Positions 36,043 through 47,060 are shown, counted from the first letter of the stretch. The stretch is 64,000 nucleotides of DNA from Brevibacillus choshinensis (GCF_016811915.1 NZ_CP069127.1:4067001-4131000); one strand, 5' to 3'. Made by a program: numbers and translations. Notes: generated by a model from the letters alone, not told the origin.

Positions 36043-39000
36043 CTAATAACGTCGCAAAGCTACCGTCTTTATTTGCTCAATAATCTTATCCACTTGATCA
36101 AAATCCAGGTTCACTTTATGCTCTTTCGTAAAATCAAAGATAAGGTCATCTAATTCCTGGGCAATCCGATTGTGTACTTCCATGTTATCATGCCAATCCA
36201 CCTTGGTGTAAGCACGAATAATATCTTCCATTTTCAATGCTAATTCAGCTAATAATTCTTCGCTCATCTTTTGCTCTCTCATGATGTCTTTCGTCACCCC
36301 ATAGAAAGCCTGAGCATTTGCATTTTTCTTGATGCTATCGGGATAATTTTCTACGGGCTCTCCTTGCTGGTATTCCTTTTTGAGATCATTCATTCTTTGC
36401 AAATACTCAGCCTCAGAAATACGTTGTTGCTTGTAAGCATCGATTGCTTCCTTTATCCGTTCGGAAAACTTCTTGTAGTATGCGGGGTTCTCATCCCATT
36501 TAGTATTGATACTTTTTGTAAGACGAGTACGAATCGCATCTGCTTTAGCACGTTTCGATTCTAACCGCTCCAGTTCTTCTTCAAATGCTTTTTCATTGAG
36601 TATATCTACTGGGTTAGTGATACGAATGACTTCTTCTGCAGAGATATAATGATCCATAAGATTCTGCATTTTTGCTTCATATTCTTTATGGTCAATCGTA
36701 TCAGAATACCGTAGCTTTACCGCTTTCCGAAGTTCTTGAAAGAACTTCAAATCCTTCTTATACTTTTTCAATTCCTCTTGTGGCAAAGCATTATAGATCT
36801 TTTCAGACTCTAATGCGATACCAAGATTTTGTCCAAATTTAGAGAGGACTCCGTAAAACTCTTGCCTACGCTCCTCATCTTCCAACCACACCTCATATTC
36901 TTCCGTATCCTGTTTGTTTTTGATTGGAGCAAAAATTTGAAGTAAGTCGGAGTGATATTGCCTCAATGAACCAATAACACTAATTACATCGTATATAGCT
37001 CCTTGTAAATCTTTCGGATCAAAGTTCTCCAGACCTGCACCTGAGTACATTTCCAGAGCTTGATCGAGTCGATCCAACAACCCTCTGTAATCGATTATAA
37101 AACCATAGTCCTTACCATCATACAAGCGATTAACCCTGGCTATGGCCTGTAGTAGAGTATGTTCTTTCATAGGCTTATCAATATATAAAACATGCATCGA
37201 AACCAGTGAGAAGCTTATCAACGACAATCAATAGTTCAATCTCATCGCCATCAATGAAATCCTCTTTTATGGCATCTTCATATGATTCATCGTCACCATA
37301 GCGGGTCATCATCCGATTCCAGAAATTAAGTACCTTGTCTTTTGAAACTTCATCAACAACCTCATGTCCTTCTCGCTGATCAGGCGGAGAAATAACAACT
37401 GCACAGGTCAGATCGCCAAGTTCCTCGAAAGCCTCCAAATAACGGATTGCTTCGATCTTACTGTTGGTCGCAAGCATAGCTTTAAACTGGCTTCCCTGTG
37501 TTTTATAATTGTCCAGAAAGTGCTGATTAATATCAAAGGCAATCATGCTAATCCGTTGATTGGAAGATGCAATCCGTTCGAACTGACTCCACTTTTTCAT
37601 GACTTCATCTTTTTGCTTGTCATTCAAGTTACGAGTGATCATCTCCAGGCGAGTATCAATCGCCTTCTGATTGACAGTCTGATCGACCATTTTTCCTTCA
37701 TATAGCAGAGGAACAATCGCTTTGTCTCTCACACCGTCAGCAATAGTATAGGTATGAATCAACTTACCGAACTTAATCATCGTACTCTTTTCTTTCTTCA
37801 TGAGTGGAGTACCCGTGAATCCTAAATAGCATGCATTCGGGAAAACTTTTTTCATTTTGATGTTGAGTTCGCCATACTGAGTCCGATGTGATTCATCAAC
37901 TAAAATGAAGATATCTCTTGATTCTATAGGTTTTTGTTTCGCTGATGCTGTATCGAACTTATGAACTAATGTGGTTACAATATCCGCATTGTTGTCATTA
38001 ATCAAATCTACCAAATGCGTACCTGATGTTGCCCTACTCGCCTTAAGCCTGGTGTGTTTAAATGTCTTATGTATTTGTTTATCCAGCTCCACCCGATCCG
38101 TTACGATAACCACTTTCGGATTATACTCATTCATCTCAGAAAGAATGTATTTTGCAAGCATCACCATCGTTAAGCTCTTACCTGATCCTTGCGTATGCCA
38201 AATGACCCCAGATTGGCGGTTGCCATTTTCATCTCGTTCCTGGATCGTCTTGATGATCTCTTTGATCGCAAAATATTGCTGGTAGCGTGTGACCTTCTTT
38301 ACGTCTTTATCGAACAGAGTGAAGAAGTGAGTCAATTCTAACAAGCGTTCGGGATGAAAAAGCGAGAGAATATTCTTATCTTGCATCGTCGGTAGACGAC
38401 CTTCAACAGTTTCGTCCAGTAATGCTTGCAACCACTCTTCCTTCTCTTCCTTCCAAACCGACCAGAACTTTTTCGGTGTATTGCATGTTGCATACTTCGT
38501 CTCATTCTTATTCGTGGACATGACGATTTGTACAAACTTAAAGAGCTGAGGGGCATAGTCCTTCCCCTGATTGCGAATCATCTGACTAATGCCTTGCTCC
38601 ATCGAAATGGATGCCTTTTTGCATTCAATAACAGCAAATGGGATCCCATTCACGAACAACACAATATCTGGACGGACCGTACCACGACCATCCATCCGTT
38701 CTACAGCAAATTCTTCAACCACATGAAATACATTGTTCTCGAAGTTATCCCAATCAATGTACTGAATTGTGAATGACTTCTTGGAGCCATCGGGTAAAAA
38801 CTCCGTATAACTTCGCCCTAGCATCAAGGTCTCGAAGATCTTCTCATTCGTCTTCACTAGTCCATCTGTTAATGGCTCATCCAGATCCTGCATCGCTTGT
38901 TGAATATTAGTATGACTGAATTTATATGTAACGCACTTGTACTCATACGAGTTGAACTCTTTCAATTTTTCTTCCAATACCGTTTGCAACAAAACATCAT

Positions 39001-39124
39001 TGAAACCGCCACGCATTATTTCGGCTTGCTCTGGGGCTACCAACTTGTAATCTAAGCCCTGTAATACCTCAAGAGCAGGCTGTTGACTTATGTATCGCTC
39101 ATCATAGCTATTCGTTCGTTCCAC
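36043..39124 (-). pseudogene. hsdR: Type I restriction enzyme R subunit, split by a small deletion
   Basis: HsdR, the ATP-dependent translocase/nuclease subunit. The 5' part (39124 to about 37200) has the nuclease region (RPDIVLFVNGIPFAVIECKK), Walker A THGSGKS-type THTQGSGKSLTM and VDESHRTQYG, and ends in VVDKLLTGFDA, then CFIY and a stop at 37178. The 3' part continues in another frame with VLYIDKPMKEHTLLQAIARV through 36043. Homologues have a PRNT-like stretch between FDA and VLY; here only one base remains, which fits an 11-base deletion. GTG at 39124 follows GGAGGTG. Restriction is probably lost. Confidence 0.88.
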
Positions 39125-39166
39125 TTTCACACCTCCAATGCAATTCTTAGGGAAAAAGGGCAAAGG

Positions 39167-40408
39167 TTAGACCTTTACCCGCACTTTTCCTGTTAACAAG
39201 AGTTGTATAAGTCCCTTTTTTTGTTGTTTAAGAAACTCAAGTTCATTTTCGATAAGCTCTATGTGTTGATCGTGATAGAGTAATACTTCTGCAATAGCCT
39301 TTTGCTCGCTTACGTCCTGCGGAATTATTACCTTAATTACTTTTAAATTCTCATATTTTAGGTTCAAAGTATCATCAACTAAACCCTGGGAATATCTTCT
39401 AAAGAGGTTAATTGTGTGAGGGAGTTTAAATAGATAGCCCACAAAATGAGAATTTACTCGGTTAGTAGGCTTCAAAATAGTATATGCGGGACTTACTATC
39501 CCTTCATACTTGGAAACACCAGATACACCTTGCCACATTCGCATTGTGTTGTAGCCAATATCCAAAGGCATTATTCGTTTGTACTTTGATTTATCTTCAC
39601 TTGAATTATCCTTAATATCAACTTCAGTACGTCGCACTATACCTCTCAAAGAGGTAATAGCCAATAACTCAAGATCATTATATCCAATCTCTTTTCTTTC
39701 AATTAACAAATCACCCAACTTGGCTTCTACCCATTTTTCATTAAACCCTGACAATCTAACCTTCCCCGTCAACAGCTTCTGCATTAACCCTTTTTTCTGC
39801 TCTTTTTTCTGCTCAATCAACTTTTCTTTTAGCTCAATTGCTTTGTCCCAGGTGGAGAGGATTGATGCGAGTTCTTGTTGTTCTTCATATTTAGGGAATG
39901 GTATCTCCAAAGATAAAAAGTTTTCTTTCGATATATTTTTCATACTATTACTCGTACCTGTAGCTAATACTTTTATTCTATTTTTTACACTTGGAGATGA
40001 TAATATATTTGCCAGCCATTTTCCGTCTACCTTCACTTTATAAGTAGCTTGCCAAATTTTATCCGACAAATAGAGATTTTCATAATCTTTATCTACGTAC
40101 CCAACCTCACCTACCAATTCAGGAGTATTAGCTCGACTTATTAGTATTGCCCCTTTTTTGGGATTCAACCTTGCCCTTCCCAATTCATCATCCAATATTT
40201 TTTTATTTTCTTTTATGTGAAAATATCCGTTTGATACTGCACTTGTTTTTAATACACCAAACTCTCCACTTGCAATTGGGGAATCTGTGGAATTAACACT
40301 AACCCCTGAATCTAACGATTCAATTATTTCACTCAATCGGCGTATCTTCCATTCGTTAAATGTGGAAGTATTATCTTTAAGTTTTTTCACAGTTCCTATT
40401 TTATCCAT
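39167..40408 (-). CDS. hsdS: Type I restriction-modification specificity subunit
   Basis: HsdS of 413 residues with two target-recognition domains, each followed by a conserved helical spacer: EQKKGLMQKLLTGKVRLSGF near 205-225 and QQKKGLIQLLLTGKVRVKV at the C-terminus. It sets the bipartite DNA sequence recognised by HsdM and HsdR. It starts 8 bases after hsdM and ends 42 bases before hsdR. It appears intact. Confidence 0.93.
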   Translation of the reverse strand: MDKIGTVKKLKDNTSTFNEWKIRRLSEIIESLDSGVSVNSTDSPIASGEFGVLKTSAVSNGYFHIKENKKILDDELGRARLNPKKGAILISRANTPELVGEVGYVDKDYENLYLSDKIWQATYKVKVDGKWLANILSSPSVKNRIKVLATGTSNSMKNISKENFLSLEIPFPKYEEQQELASILSTWDKAIELKEKLIEQKKEQKKGLMQKLLTGKVRLSGFNEKWVEAKLGDLLIERKEIGYNDLELLAITSLRGIVRRTEVDIKDNSSEDKSKYKRIMPLDIGYNTMRMWQGVSGVSKYEGIVSPAYTILKPTNRVNSHFVGYLFKLPHTINLFRRYSQGLVDDTLNLKYENLKVIKVIIPQDVSEQKAIAEVLLYHDQHIELIENELEFLKQQKKGLIQLLLTGKVRVKV

Positions 40409-40416
40409 TATTTCAC

Positions 40417-41946
40417 CTACAGTCCAAGCTCTTTGAGATACTTTTCCATCTGCAACTCAACCTCTTGTAGCTCCCGCTTTATATTCTCAATATTCTCTTT
40501 AAGTTTTTCCATATCAACCTGCTCTTCTTCCTCAAATGTATCAACATAACGTGGAATATTCAGGTTATAATCATTCTCTCTGATCTCTTCAACAGTAGAA
40601 ACATACGAATATTTATCAATGGCTTCATATTTCTCATACGTTGCCATGATTCGTTGCAGATCTTCTTCACGCAACTTGTTCTGATTCTTACCCTTTTCAT
40701 AATTCTCTTCACTTGAGGCATCAATGAATAGTACATCTTTACGCTTACGATCTTTCTTGAAAACCATAATACAAGCTGGGATACTTGTACCGAAAAAGAG
40801 TCCTTCTGGAAGCCCTATTACGGCATCTAAGAGGTTCATTTCGATAATTTGCTGACGAATCTTCTCTTCACTTGATCCACGAAATAGAACCCCATGAGGC
40901 AGGATAGTTGCCATACGACCATTTTCAGCTAAAGAGTATAGCATGTGTTGAACAAACGCATAATCGCCTTTGGACGCAGGTGGTACGCCCCACTCAAATC
41001 TTCTATGCTGATCCAGGCTTGCTTCCATCTTAAATTTCTCGTCTGTATTTCCTTCACCAGCAAAACCCATTGCCCATTTATCCAGAGAAAAGGGTGGATT
41101 GGCAACGATCACTGAATGCTTCATCAACTTTCCATCTTCTAAATGAAGAGGATTCGACAAGGTATCTCCCCACTCAATCTTTGCATCATCAATTCCATGC
41201 AGGTACATGTTCATAAGAGCTAATGAGTGCGTTTGTCCATTTCGTTCTTGACCATAGATGGCGACTTTTTTATTCGGCACTTGATTCGCTACCTTAATCA
41301 GCAGGGAGCCTGATCCACAAGTTGGGTCATAGATACGATCGTTTTCGTTTGGCTTAACCAATCGAGCGAGAAGTTCCGATACCATTGATGGTGTAAAGAA
41401 TTCTCCACCCTTCTTCCCTGCATCTGATGCGAAGCGTTCGATCATAAATTGATAAGCATCACCGATTACATCTTCGCTTCCAACAACTGAAGGCTTCAGA
41501 GTAAGTTTATTGAAATCCTCCAATAATGCTCTGAGCATCGCATTTCTTTCTTTCGCTTTACCAAGTGTTGCTTCGCTATTAAAGTCGATATTGCGAAATA
41601 CACCACGTAGTTTCCCCGTGTTCTCGTTCTCCAAACGTTCCAACGCTTTATTGATAATCTCACCAATTTCAGGATCAGTTCGTTTGCTATACAGATAATC
41701 AAAAGTAGATAACTCATCTAACACGAAACGCTCCCTGGCTAAAGCACGTTCAATGCGTTGTTTGTCCCCGTCATAACGCTTTGTATATTCCTCCACGTGC
41801 TCTTTATACGAATCACTCAAATACTTGATAAACAGCATCGTCAGGATGTAATCCTTGTATGTACTGGAATCAATTTTTCCTCTAAATGTATCGGCCGCTT
41901 GCCATAAAACTGTATTTATCTGTTGTGAAGTGACTTGTTCACTCAT
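40417..41946 (-). CDS. hsdM: Type I restriction-modification DNA methyltransferase subunit
   Basis: HsdM N6-adenine methyltransferase of 509 residues. It has SAM-binding motif I DPTCGSGSLL (near 207) and catalytic motif NPPFSLDKW (near 283), with EFFTPSMVSELL before them and a C-terminal helical coiled coil (MEKLKENIENIKRELQEVEL) for contact with HsdS. The ATG at 41946 follows AGGGGGAAC; a longer start at 41985 is unlikely. It is the first gene of the hsdMSR/YgjP operon. Methylation is likely to work even though hsdR is broken. Confidence 0.95.
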   Translation of the reverse strand: MSEQVTSQQINTVLWQAADTFRGKIDSSTYKDYILTMLFIKYLSDSYKEHVEEYTKRYDGDKQRIERALARERFVLDELSTFDYLYSKRTDPEIGEIINKALERLENENTGKLRGVFRNIDFNSEATLGKAKERNAMLRALLEDFNKLTLKPSVVGSEDVIGDAYQFMIERFASDAGKKGGEFFTPSMVSELLARLVKPNENDRIYDPTCGSGSLLIKVANQVPNKKVAIYGQERNGQTHSLALMNMYLHGIDDAKIEWGDTLSNPLHLEDGKLMKHSVIVANPPFSLDKWAMGFAGEGNTDEKFKMEASLDQHRRFEWGVPPASKGDYAFVQHMLYSLAENGRMATILPHGVLFRGSSEEKIRQQIIEMNLLDAVIGLPEGLFFGTSIPACIMVFKKDRKRKDVLFIDASSEENYEKGKNQNKLREEDLQRIMATYEKYEAIDKYSYVSTVEEIRENDYNLNIPRYVDTFEEEEQVDMEKLKENIENIKRELQEVELQMEKYLKELGL

Positions 41947-42081
41947 TACTGTTCCCCCTAAGATTGTCTTCATTTTGATATTCAAACTCTATCCAATTAA
42001 AAATAACAAATACCTTCTTTATAAGTATACAAGATAGGAAGGGGAGCGAGTATATCTCCCCTTCTAACACTTAATGGGGTT

Positions 42082-44058
42082 TTAGTTTATTTCCACAAAA
42101 GAGTCGGAAATTCCCATCAACTGATAACTATCCTTGTAGCTTTGTTCATGCACTTTTCTCGCTAGTTCAATCGCTGTATGGTAAGCTTCATCTGATTGAA
42201 GTAACATCTCAGCAATTTCACGTTGTTTTTCAATCGTAAGATTTGGCAACTTGATTGAAGCAACATCCCTATGGCTAAGTACAGTCACAGTTGTGCCACG
42301 TTGATATGCCTGCAAGTAATACTGCCCGATAGGACTTTCGAGAAAAGCTTTAATGTAATGCGGTTCATACTGAGCAAAATTCGACACACGGATTCGAAGG
42401 AAGTTCTGCGAGAATACAAGCGGTTTCTCTTTGAGATCCTCTGGTGTCACCACGGTCATTTTAAGCATAGTTCCTCTACTGGACAATAATATATCGCCTG
42501 ATTCAAGCTCATAATCCCGTGCTCTTTTTGGACCTAATACAACTCCCTTCAGTTCATCAGCAATAATCTTACCTTCTTGCACATCAACTAGATTAACCAA
42601 ATAGTGAGTGGATTCAATATCATCGGTTTCATTTTTAGTAGGGTTAAGTCCCCTTTCGACCTCGGCAATGTTCCCCAAAGTTATTTTAGGAAGATCCGAT
42701 TGCTCGTATTTTTTACGGTTAATATTCGTCTTCCCGATCTTAGATGATACCTCAGCTTTCTCGAAGTATCTCAGGGGATGCAAGCTCCAGTCATTCTCTG
42801 AGAGCTCACTTATCGGAACAATTCGGCTATACCCATCGATCGGTTTAAGATTATGGTAAGCATCTACAATATCTTCGATGTCTGACTCACGCAATACATT
42901 CTGATTACGCATTGCTTTTCCAAAACCGTCTTCTGCGTTTATGAACAGTATCCGATCTTTGAGGCTTTCAGGTTTACTCTTATTGATAATCAGTACCGCT
43001 ACAGGTATTCCAGTTCCTATAAAGAGATTCGACGGCAAACCAATCACTGCTTCAATCAAGTTTTCTTGAATCAGATTGGCACGAATCTTCGCTTCAGATG
43101 CCCCTCTTTGAAGGACTCCATGTGGAACTACAATAACTGCCTTACCGTCCTTCTTGAGAGATGCAACACTATGGAGAACAAATGCCATGTCACCATAAGC
43201 ACGACTCGGCAAACCATATCGAAAACGTCCATATACATCTTTCTCAGCTTCTTCATATCCCCAGTTGCTTACTGCAAATGGTGGGGAAACCAGTATACCA
43301 TCGAACTTCATTAGTTGCCCTTCTTCATCTTTCCACTGAGGATTTGTGATTGTATTCCCAAGTTTCACATCTGCAACTTCATGATACATACCATGAATGA
43401 TCAGATTCAAAATTCCCATTGCACGAGTTTGTGCATTGATTTCTTGACCATATAGACTAACTTCGCTCTGGTTCAGTTGAGCATACTTATAAGCCTCAAT
43501 TAGAAACCCGCTTATACCTGAAGCGTGATCGCTTATCGTTCCACTCGTTATATCCAGGAGACGTGGAAGAAGTGTAGTTATACTTTTGGGACTGCTTACC
43601 TCTCCGCCGTATACACCCTCTCTTGAAACGAAGGCCTCAAATAATCCCTCTAAGTATCGAGTCACTGTACCTGTTAATGGACTTGAGTCATCATAAGATT
43701 CTCGACAATAGGATTGGCGATTAAGAACAGTGTCTGCTACTTTGTACAGACTTAGATCATCTTGAAAACGAGTAAAGTCAGTTATTGTAAAGACATCTTT
43801 TAGAGATGGATTCATGCTCTCCAATTCTTGGAATGCTATGAACATTTTTTTTCCAAAGTCTATTCCGTTTGATGTGAGTGCCTCCCAAGAATAGCCTTCA
43901 GGAATGATAAAGTTATGATCCAAATTCTCACACAATAGCTTGTATGTAGCCATCGGTTGCAAGTAGTGCCTCATCTCACTTACCTGCATTTCGCCTCTCC
44001 AGATATCACCAATAACCCACGCATCTTGTTCAGCACCAGCCATGATTGCATTTTTCAA
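42082..44058 (-). CDS. N-6 DNA methyltransferase fused to a specificity (TRD) domain
   Basis: A 658-residue protein with an HsdM-like domain in the first 400 residues and an HsdS-like target-recognition domain at about 440-640 (ITLGNIAEVERGLNPTK, GDILLSSRGTMLK, PNLTIEKQREIAEMLL). Motif I is altered: DHASGISGFL (177-186) in place of DPxCGSGGFL. Catalytic motif IV reads SPPF (258-261), a variant known among adenine methyltransferases. TTG at 44058 follows GGTGG. It lies 135 bases upstream of hsdM, on the same strand. It may be a solitary methylase, part of a second system, or a partly inactive modifier. Confidence 0.85.
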   Translation of the reverse strand: MKNAIMAGAEQDAWVIGDIWRGEMQVSEMRHYLQPMATYKLLCENLDHNFIIPEGYSWEALTSNGIDFGKKMFIAFQELESMNPSLKDVFTITDFTRFQDDLSLYKVADTVLNRQSYCRESYDDSSPLTGTVTRYLEGLFEAFVSREGVYGGEVSSPKSITTLLPRLLDITSGTISDHASGISGFLIEAYKYAQLNQSEVSLYGQEINAQTRAMGILNLIIHGMYHEVADVKLGNTITNPQWKDEEGQLMKFDGILVSPPFAVSNWGYEEAEKDVYGRFRYGLPSRAYGDMAFVLHSVASLKKDGKAVIVVPHGVLQRGASEAKIRANLIQENLIEAVIGLPSNLFIGTGIPVAVLIINKSKPESLKDRILFINAEDGFGKAMRNQNVLRESDIEDIVDAYHNLKPIDGYSRIVPISELSENDWSLHPLRYFEKAEVSSKIGKTNINRKKYEQSDLPKITLGNIAEVERGLNPTKNETDDIESTHYLVNLVDVQEGKIIADELKGVVLGPKRARDYELESGDILLSSRGTMLKMTVVTPEDLKEKPLVFSQNFLRIRVSNFAQYEPHYIKAFLESPIGQYYLQAYQRGTTVTVLSHRDVASIKLPNLTIEKQREIAEMLLQSDEAYHTAIELARKVHEQSYKDSYQLMGISDSFVEIN

Positions 44059-44300
44059 ACAAATCCCACCTTCCCCATTTCGTTAATATACCTTTTTTGT
44101 GTATTAATAATATACTTTTAAAATCGTTGTTTATTACCCTTCTGAAATGTAATCTCTTGCTTGATTCCTATAATAACCAACTCATTCACATTTGTCAAAT
44201 GTGTATTTTAAATACCTTTTCAGTGAATGATCGATTCTTCTTTATTTTTTGTCCCATACACCTATTTTAACTAAACTTTTAGATTGGCTATAAAAAGGAA

Positions 44301-44324
44301 AACCACTGTGACAGTACAGTGGTT
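44301..44324 (-). terminator. Terminator downstream of the DUF4268-like gene
   Basis: AACCACTGT/ACAGTGGTT stem with 6-base loop and a T-rich minus-strand tail (TTCCTTTTTA). Confidence 0.75.
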
Positions 44325-44492
44325 CAATCAGCAATCATTAGATAAATTGATTATTGGCACATGTGTTACTGTACACCTGCCATAATAGTCCTCTTTTGAC
44401 ATCTACTCCGTAACTATAAGCTTGGCTACTGGTAAGTACACCTTAACCCATTTTCACATTTGTTCGGTGATACCTACACCAAAGCAGTATCA

Positions 44493-45461
44493 TTACTTTC
44501 CAAGCTCAAACCTTATCTCTTCACCATAATAGGTATATGAAGTAAAGTAGTTGATCATCTTTTCTAAGATCTCCGCAATTCGTTGGACGGTATCCTGCAA
44601 GTCCGAGCATGGCTTAAAGTACACTCCAATTCTCCCTTTTCCCATGACGATATCAGGGTGTACACGTTCCTTTATTGAAACGTAGTGATTCTGCAACCAC
44701 TCGTACAATATTTTTTGATTATGGCAAAATGAAGTTCCACATAAGCAAGGTTCCTCCTATCCTGAACCGAGCAATTATAGTTAATACCATCCCGTCCGCC
44801 ACCGATCACAATTCTTCGATTGCTCTCATTATGCTTCTTTGCTTTGTGTAGGTTGATATACTGTGGTAATCGTTCTCGTAGCTTCTCCATAGTATAATTT
44901 TTCACATCGTCAAGGCGTGTGAAATCATATTGATCTACCGCTACTGCTTTTCCAACATGAGTATGAGGAATCTGCTCGTGCCAGTCAACCAATCTAAATG
45001 GCTTTTGGATCTGGTTGATAAGATCTAGGTTACTCCATATATCAAGTTTATACATGGTATTCAGTTGCTCAGTACAGGTAGTATCGTCTGATTAATTTCT
45101 ACTGCATAAAAGTTTATATACTTCTGTCGCCTATGATCTTTCAGGAGAGACCTTACTGCCTTTATGTGCTCAGGATTAAATTGAGTGGCGAGCCAAACGA
45201 CCAAACCTTCGCTAAGCGACATGATGATCGGCTTCACCTTTTGTACAAGATGCTCCATATTCGAGGGGTGACCTGGCTCTCCAAAAACACTTCCAGTCGT
45301 CGATGCTTATTAACAGCATAATAATCGATCTTTTTGCCACCGTTTGATCTTTCAAGTTCAATATTGGATAACTCTAAACCAATCACTCGCTCTAATTCAC
45401 CTTTGTATTTTTTCAGATATAAGGTCAATATCATCTCTTTTTGAGAATTCTTAATGCTCAT
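44493..45461 (-). pseudogene. DUF4268-like nuclease-related protein, three frameshifts
   Basis: Four consecutive fragments form one protein of about 320 residues: IDYYAVNKHRRLEVFLESQV (nuclease-like D...ExQ core near the N-terminus), then MEHLVQKVKPIIMSLSEG, KYINFYAVEINQT, MYKLDIWSNLDLINQIQKPF and YEWLQNHYVSIKERV. The frame breaks at a CCCC run near 45262, at CTGAG near 45072 and at an AAAAAA run near 44713; each is repaired by one added base. Proteins with this layout occur near restriction systems. The pattern could be decay or sequence error. Confidence 0.75.
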
Positions 45462-45522
45462 TGACATCATCCTTTATGTTTATGAAAAAGAGGATGAGCC
45501 TTGGCCCCCTCTTCCTGGTCTT

Positions 45523-46014
45523 TTATGAAACCTTTCTTAATCGATCAATCATGTCGGCCAAGTTGCAGGATTCTCGCATTTTCGTTTCGGATGTCCACTC
45601 ACAAGAAAGGATATGCTTTACGATAGCAAGCAGATGTTCCTTTATTTCTCTGTTTACTGGTTCATCATTCACAAGGTAGTCACTGCAAATAAGTAATTCT
45701 TCGAGCGACAAATTGCGTTCTTTTGGAGCTTTTTCATGAAAGATTGCCTCAAACAATACGTCGCTTGGAATCTTTAAAGCTTCAGCAAATCGTTTCACAA
45801 TTTTAATGCTCGGTGAGTCCCTCTGTCCCTGCTCCAATCTGTTTAGATAAGATGGCGAAATCCCACTCACCATATACACATCGTTCAACGATAGTCCTCG
45901 AAGCTCTCGAAAATATCTGATGAGAACGCCTAAGTTTTTTGCCAATGCATCAATCTCATCATTAAGCTGATCCACATCACTTTTGTTCTTCTCCTTCAAT
46001 TTATCATCATTCAT
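45523..46014 (-). CDS. XRE-family helix-turn-helix regulator
   Basis: A 163-residue DNA-binding regulator. The HTH at about 30-85 reads LIRYFRELRGLSLNDVYMVS and then GISPSYLNRLEQGQRD, typical of the Cro/CI/SinR group. The C-terminal 75 residues are helical and may dimerise or sense a signal. GAGGAGG precedes the start. It probably controls neighbouring island genes, perhaps the DUF4268-like gene 53 bases downstream. Confidence 0.88.
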   Translation of the reverse strand: MNDDKLKEKNKSDVDQLNDEIDALAKNLGVLIRYFRELRGLSLNDVYMVSGISPSYLNRLEQGQRDSPSIKIVKRFAEALKIPSDVLFEAIFHEKAPKERNLSLEELLICSDYLVNDEPVNREIKEHLLAIVKHILSCEWTSETKMRESCNLADMIDRLRKVS

Positions 46015-46133
46015 GTAACCGACTCCTCCTCATATCTTTTCTCTAACGAGAAACCTGTGTTCTTTTGAACTCTATATTCTAAGCATTGCCCATAAGGTCA
46101 ATAACTCTTGAAACCTATTTCCTTTCTTTTTCC

Positions 46134-47060
46134 CTAGCTTTTGCTACATAGTTCCCGATAGTTACAGCTACTGCAGGTCCTAGGATTTTGGGTCTTGGGA
46201 AATGCCTCGAATCCAAACGGCTTATTTTGTTCAATATCCTCTATGTATCCACACATGAGTTCCATAGACATTCGAAATGTATTCAGCATATTATCTATGT
46301 CCATCTGCTTAACTTGAATACTTTTCTGCTTACCTATCTGTAGGTACTCAATTTTGGCCTCAATTTCACCTAGATCGATATTCAGTTTTTCATGCAAGAA
46401 CCAAACGTAGAGGACTACTTGGTAAAAATCATCAGGTCTTTCCTTTCCTGTCTTCCAATCCACGATGACATAACGTCCATTTTCTTCTTGATAAACAAGA
46501 TCCAAGACAGCAAAGATGTTTATGCCATCAACTTTCATGACACGAAACCGTTCTGCATCAACAATTTTTACTTTCTGGTTGTGACTAATTACGTTGAAGG
46601 TCCGACTGCTTACAAAATGATTCACACTTAATCTCGTACGTTCTTGAATATCGTGTATTTTCTCTTTTGTTAACGAACCATCGTAGTAAATTTCTTGGAG
46701 CATGGAGTACTTGCTGGGCTTTTCAAACCACTGTGCTCGTCTATGTATCGAGTCAGCGTATGCAGTGTTCAAATCGGCCCGTATACTTTCAACGAGGTGG
46801 CTCTCTGATTGGATTTTCTCTTCACTTTGAACGTGACCTATCACCTGTTGGATCTGTTTATGAACAGAATTTCCTAGGAGAATTTCTGTGGATACCATTT
46901 TCTTTAAACGGTAAGCATGCTTGGAAACACTGCTGGCTTTTTGCAACCACCCATTATGGGATAGGTAATAAGTAAAAAAATACTGCATTTGGCAGTTCAT
47001 CAATGTTTTATGGCGACTAAGGCTCCAGCTCATTTCAGGAAACTGCTTCACTTCAAGCAT
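46134..47060 (-). CDS. PD-(D/E)XK nuclease with Fe-S cluster motif (Cas4/RecB-like)
   Basis: A 308-residue protein of the PDDEXK_1 group. A single cysteine near residue 23 (LMNCQMQYF) and a C-terminal trio C296, C299 and C305 (TCSSCNYRELC) match the four-cysteine iron-sulfur site of Cas4, AddB and RecB-like nucleases. The catalytic core is AVLDLVYQEENGRYVIVDWKTG (D...DWKTG, near 190-205) followed by QVVLYVWFL. The ATG at 47060 has GAGGG upstream; a TTG at 47126 is possible. No cas genes or repeats are nearby, so it is stand-alone. Confidence 0.85.
   Translation of the reverse strand: MLEVKQFPEMSWSLSRHKTLMNCQMQYFFTYYLSHNGWLQKASSVSKHAYRLKKMVSTEILLGNSVHKQIQQVIGHVQSEEKIQSESHLVESIRADLNTAYADSIHRRAQWFEKPSKYSMLQEIYYDGSLTKEKIHDIQERTRLSVNHFVSSRTFNVISHNQKVKIVDAERFRVMKVDGINIFAVLDLVYQEENGRYVIVDWKTGKERPDDFYQVVLYVWFLHEKLNIDLGEIEAKIEYLQIGKQKSIQVKQMDIDNMLNTFRMSMELMCGYIEDIEQNKPFGFEAFPKTQNPRTCSSCNYRELCSKS

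Noticed and set aside
46134-47060. CRISPR-Cas locus around the Cas4-like gene
   Set aside because: No other cas genes and no regularly spaced identical repeats were seen; the repeats elsewhere are long, degenerate and few.
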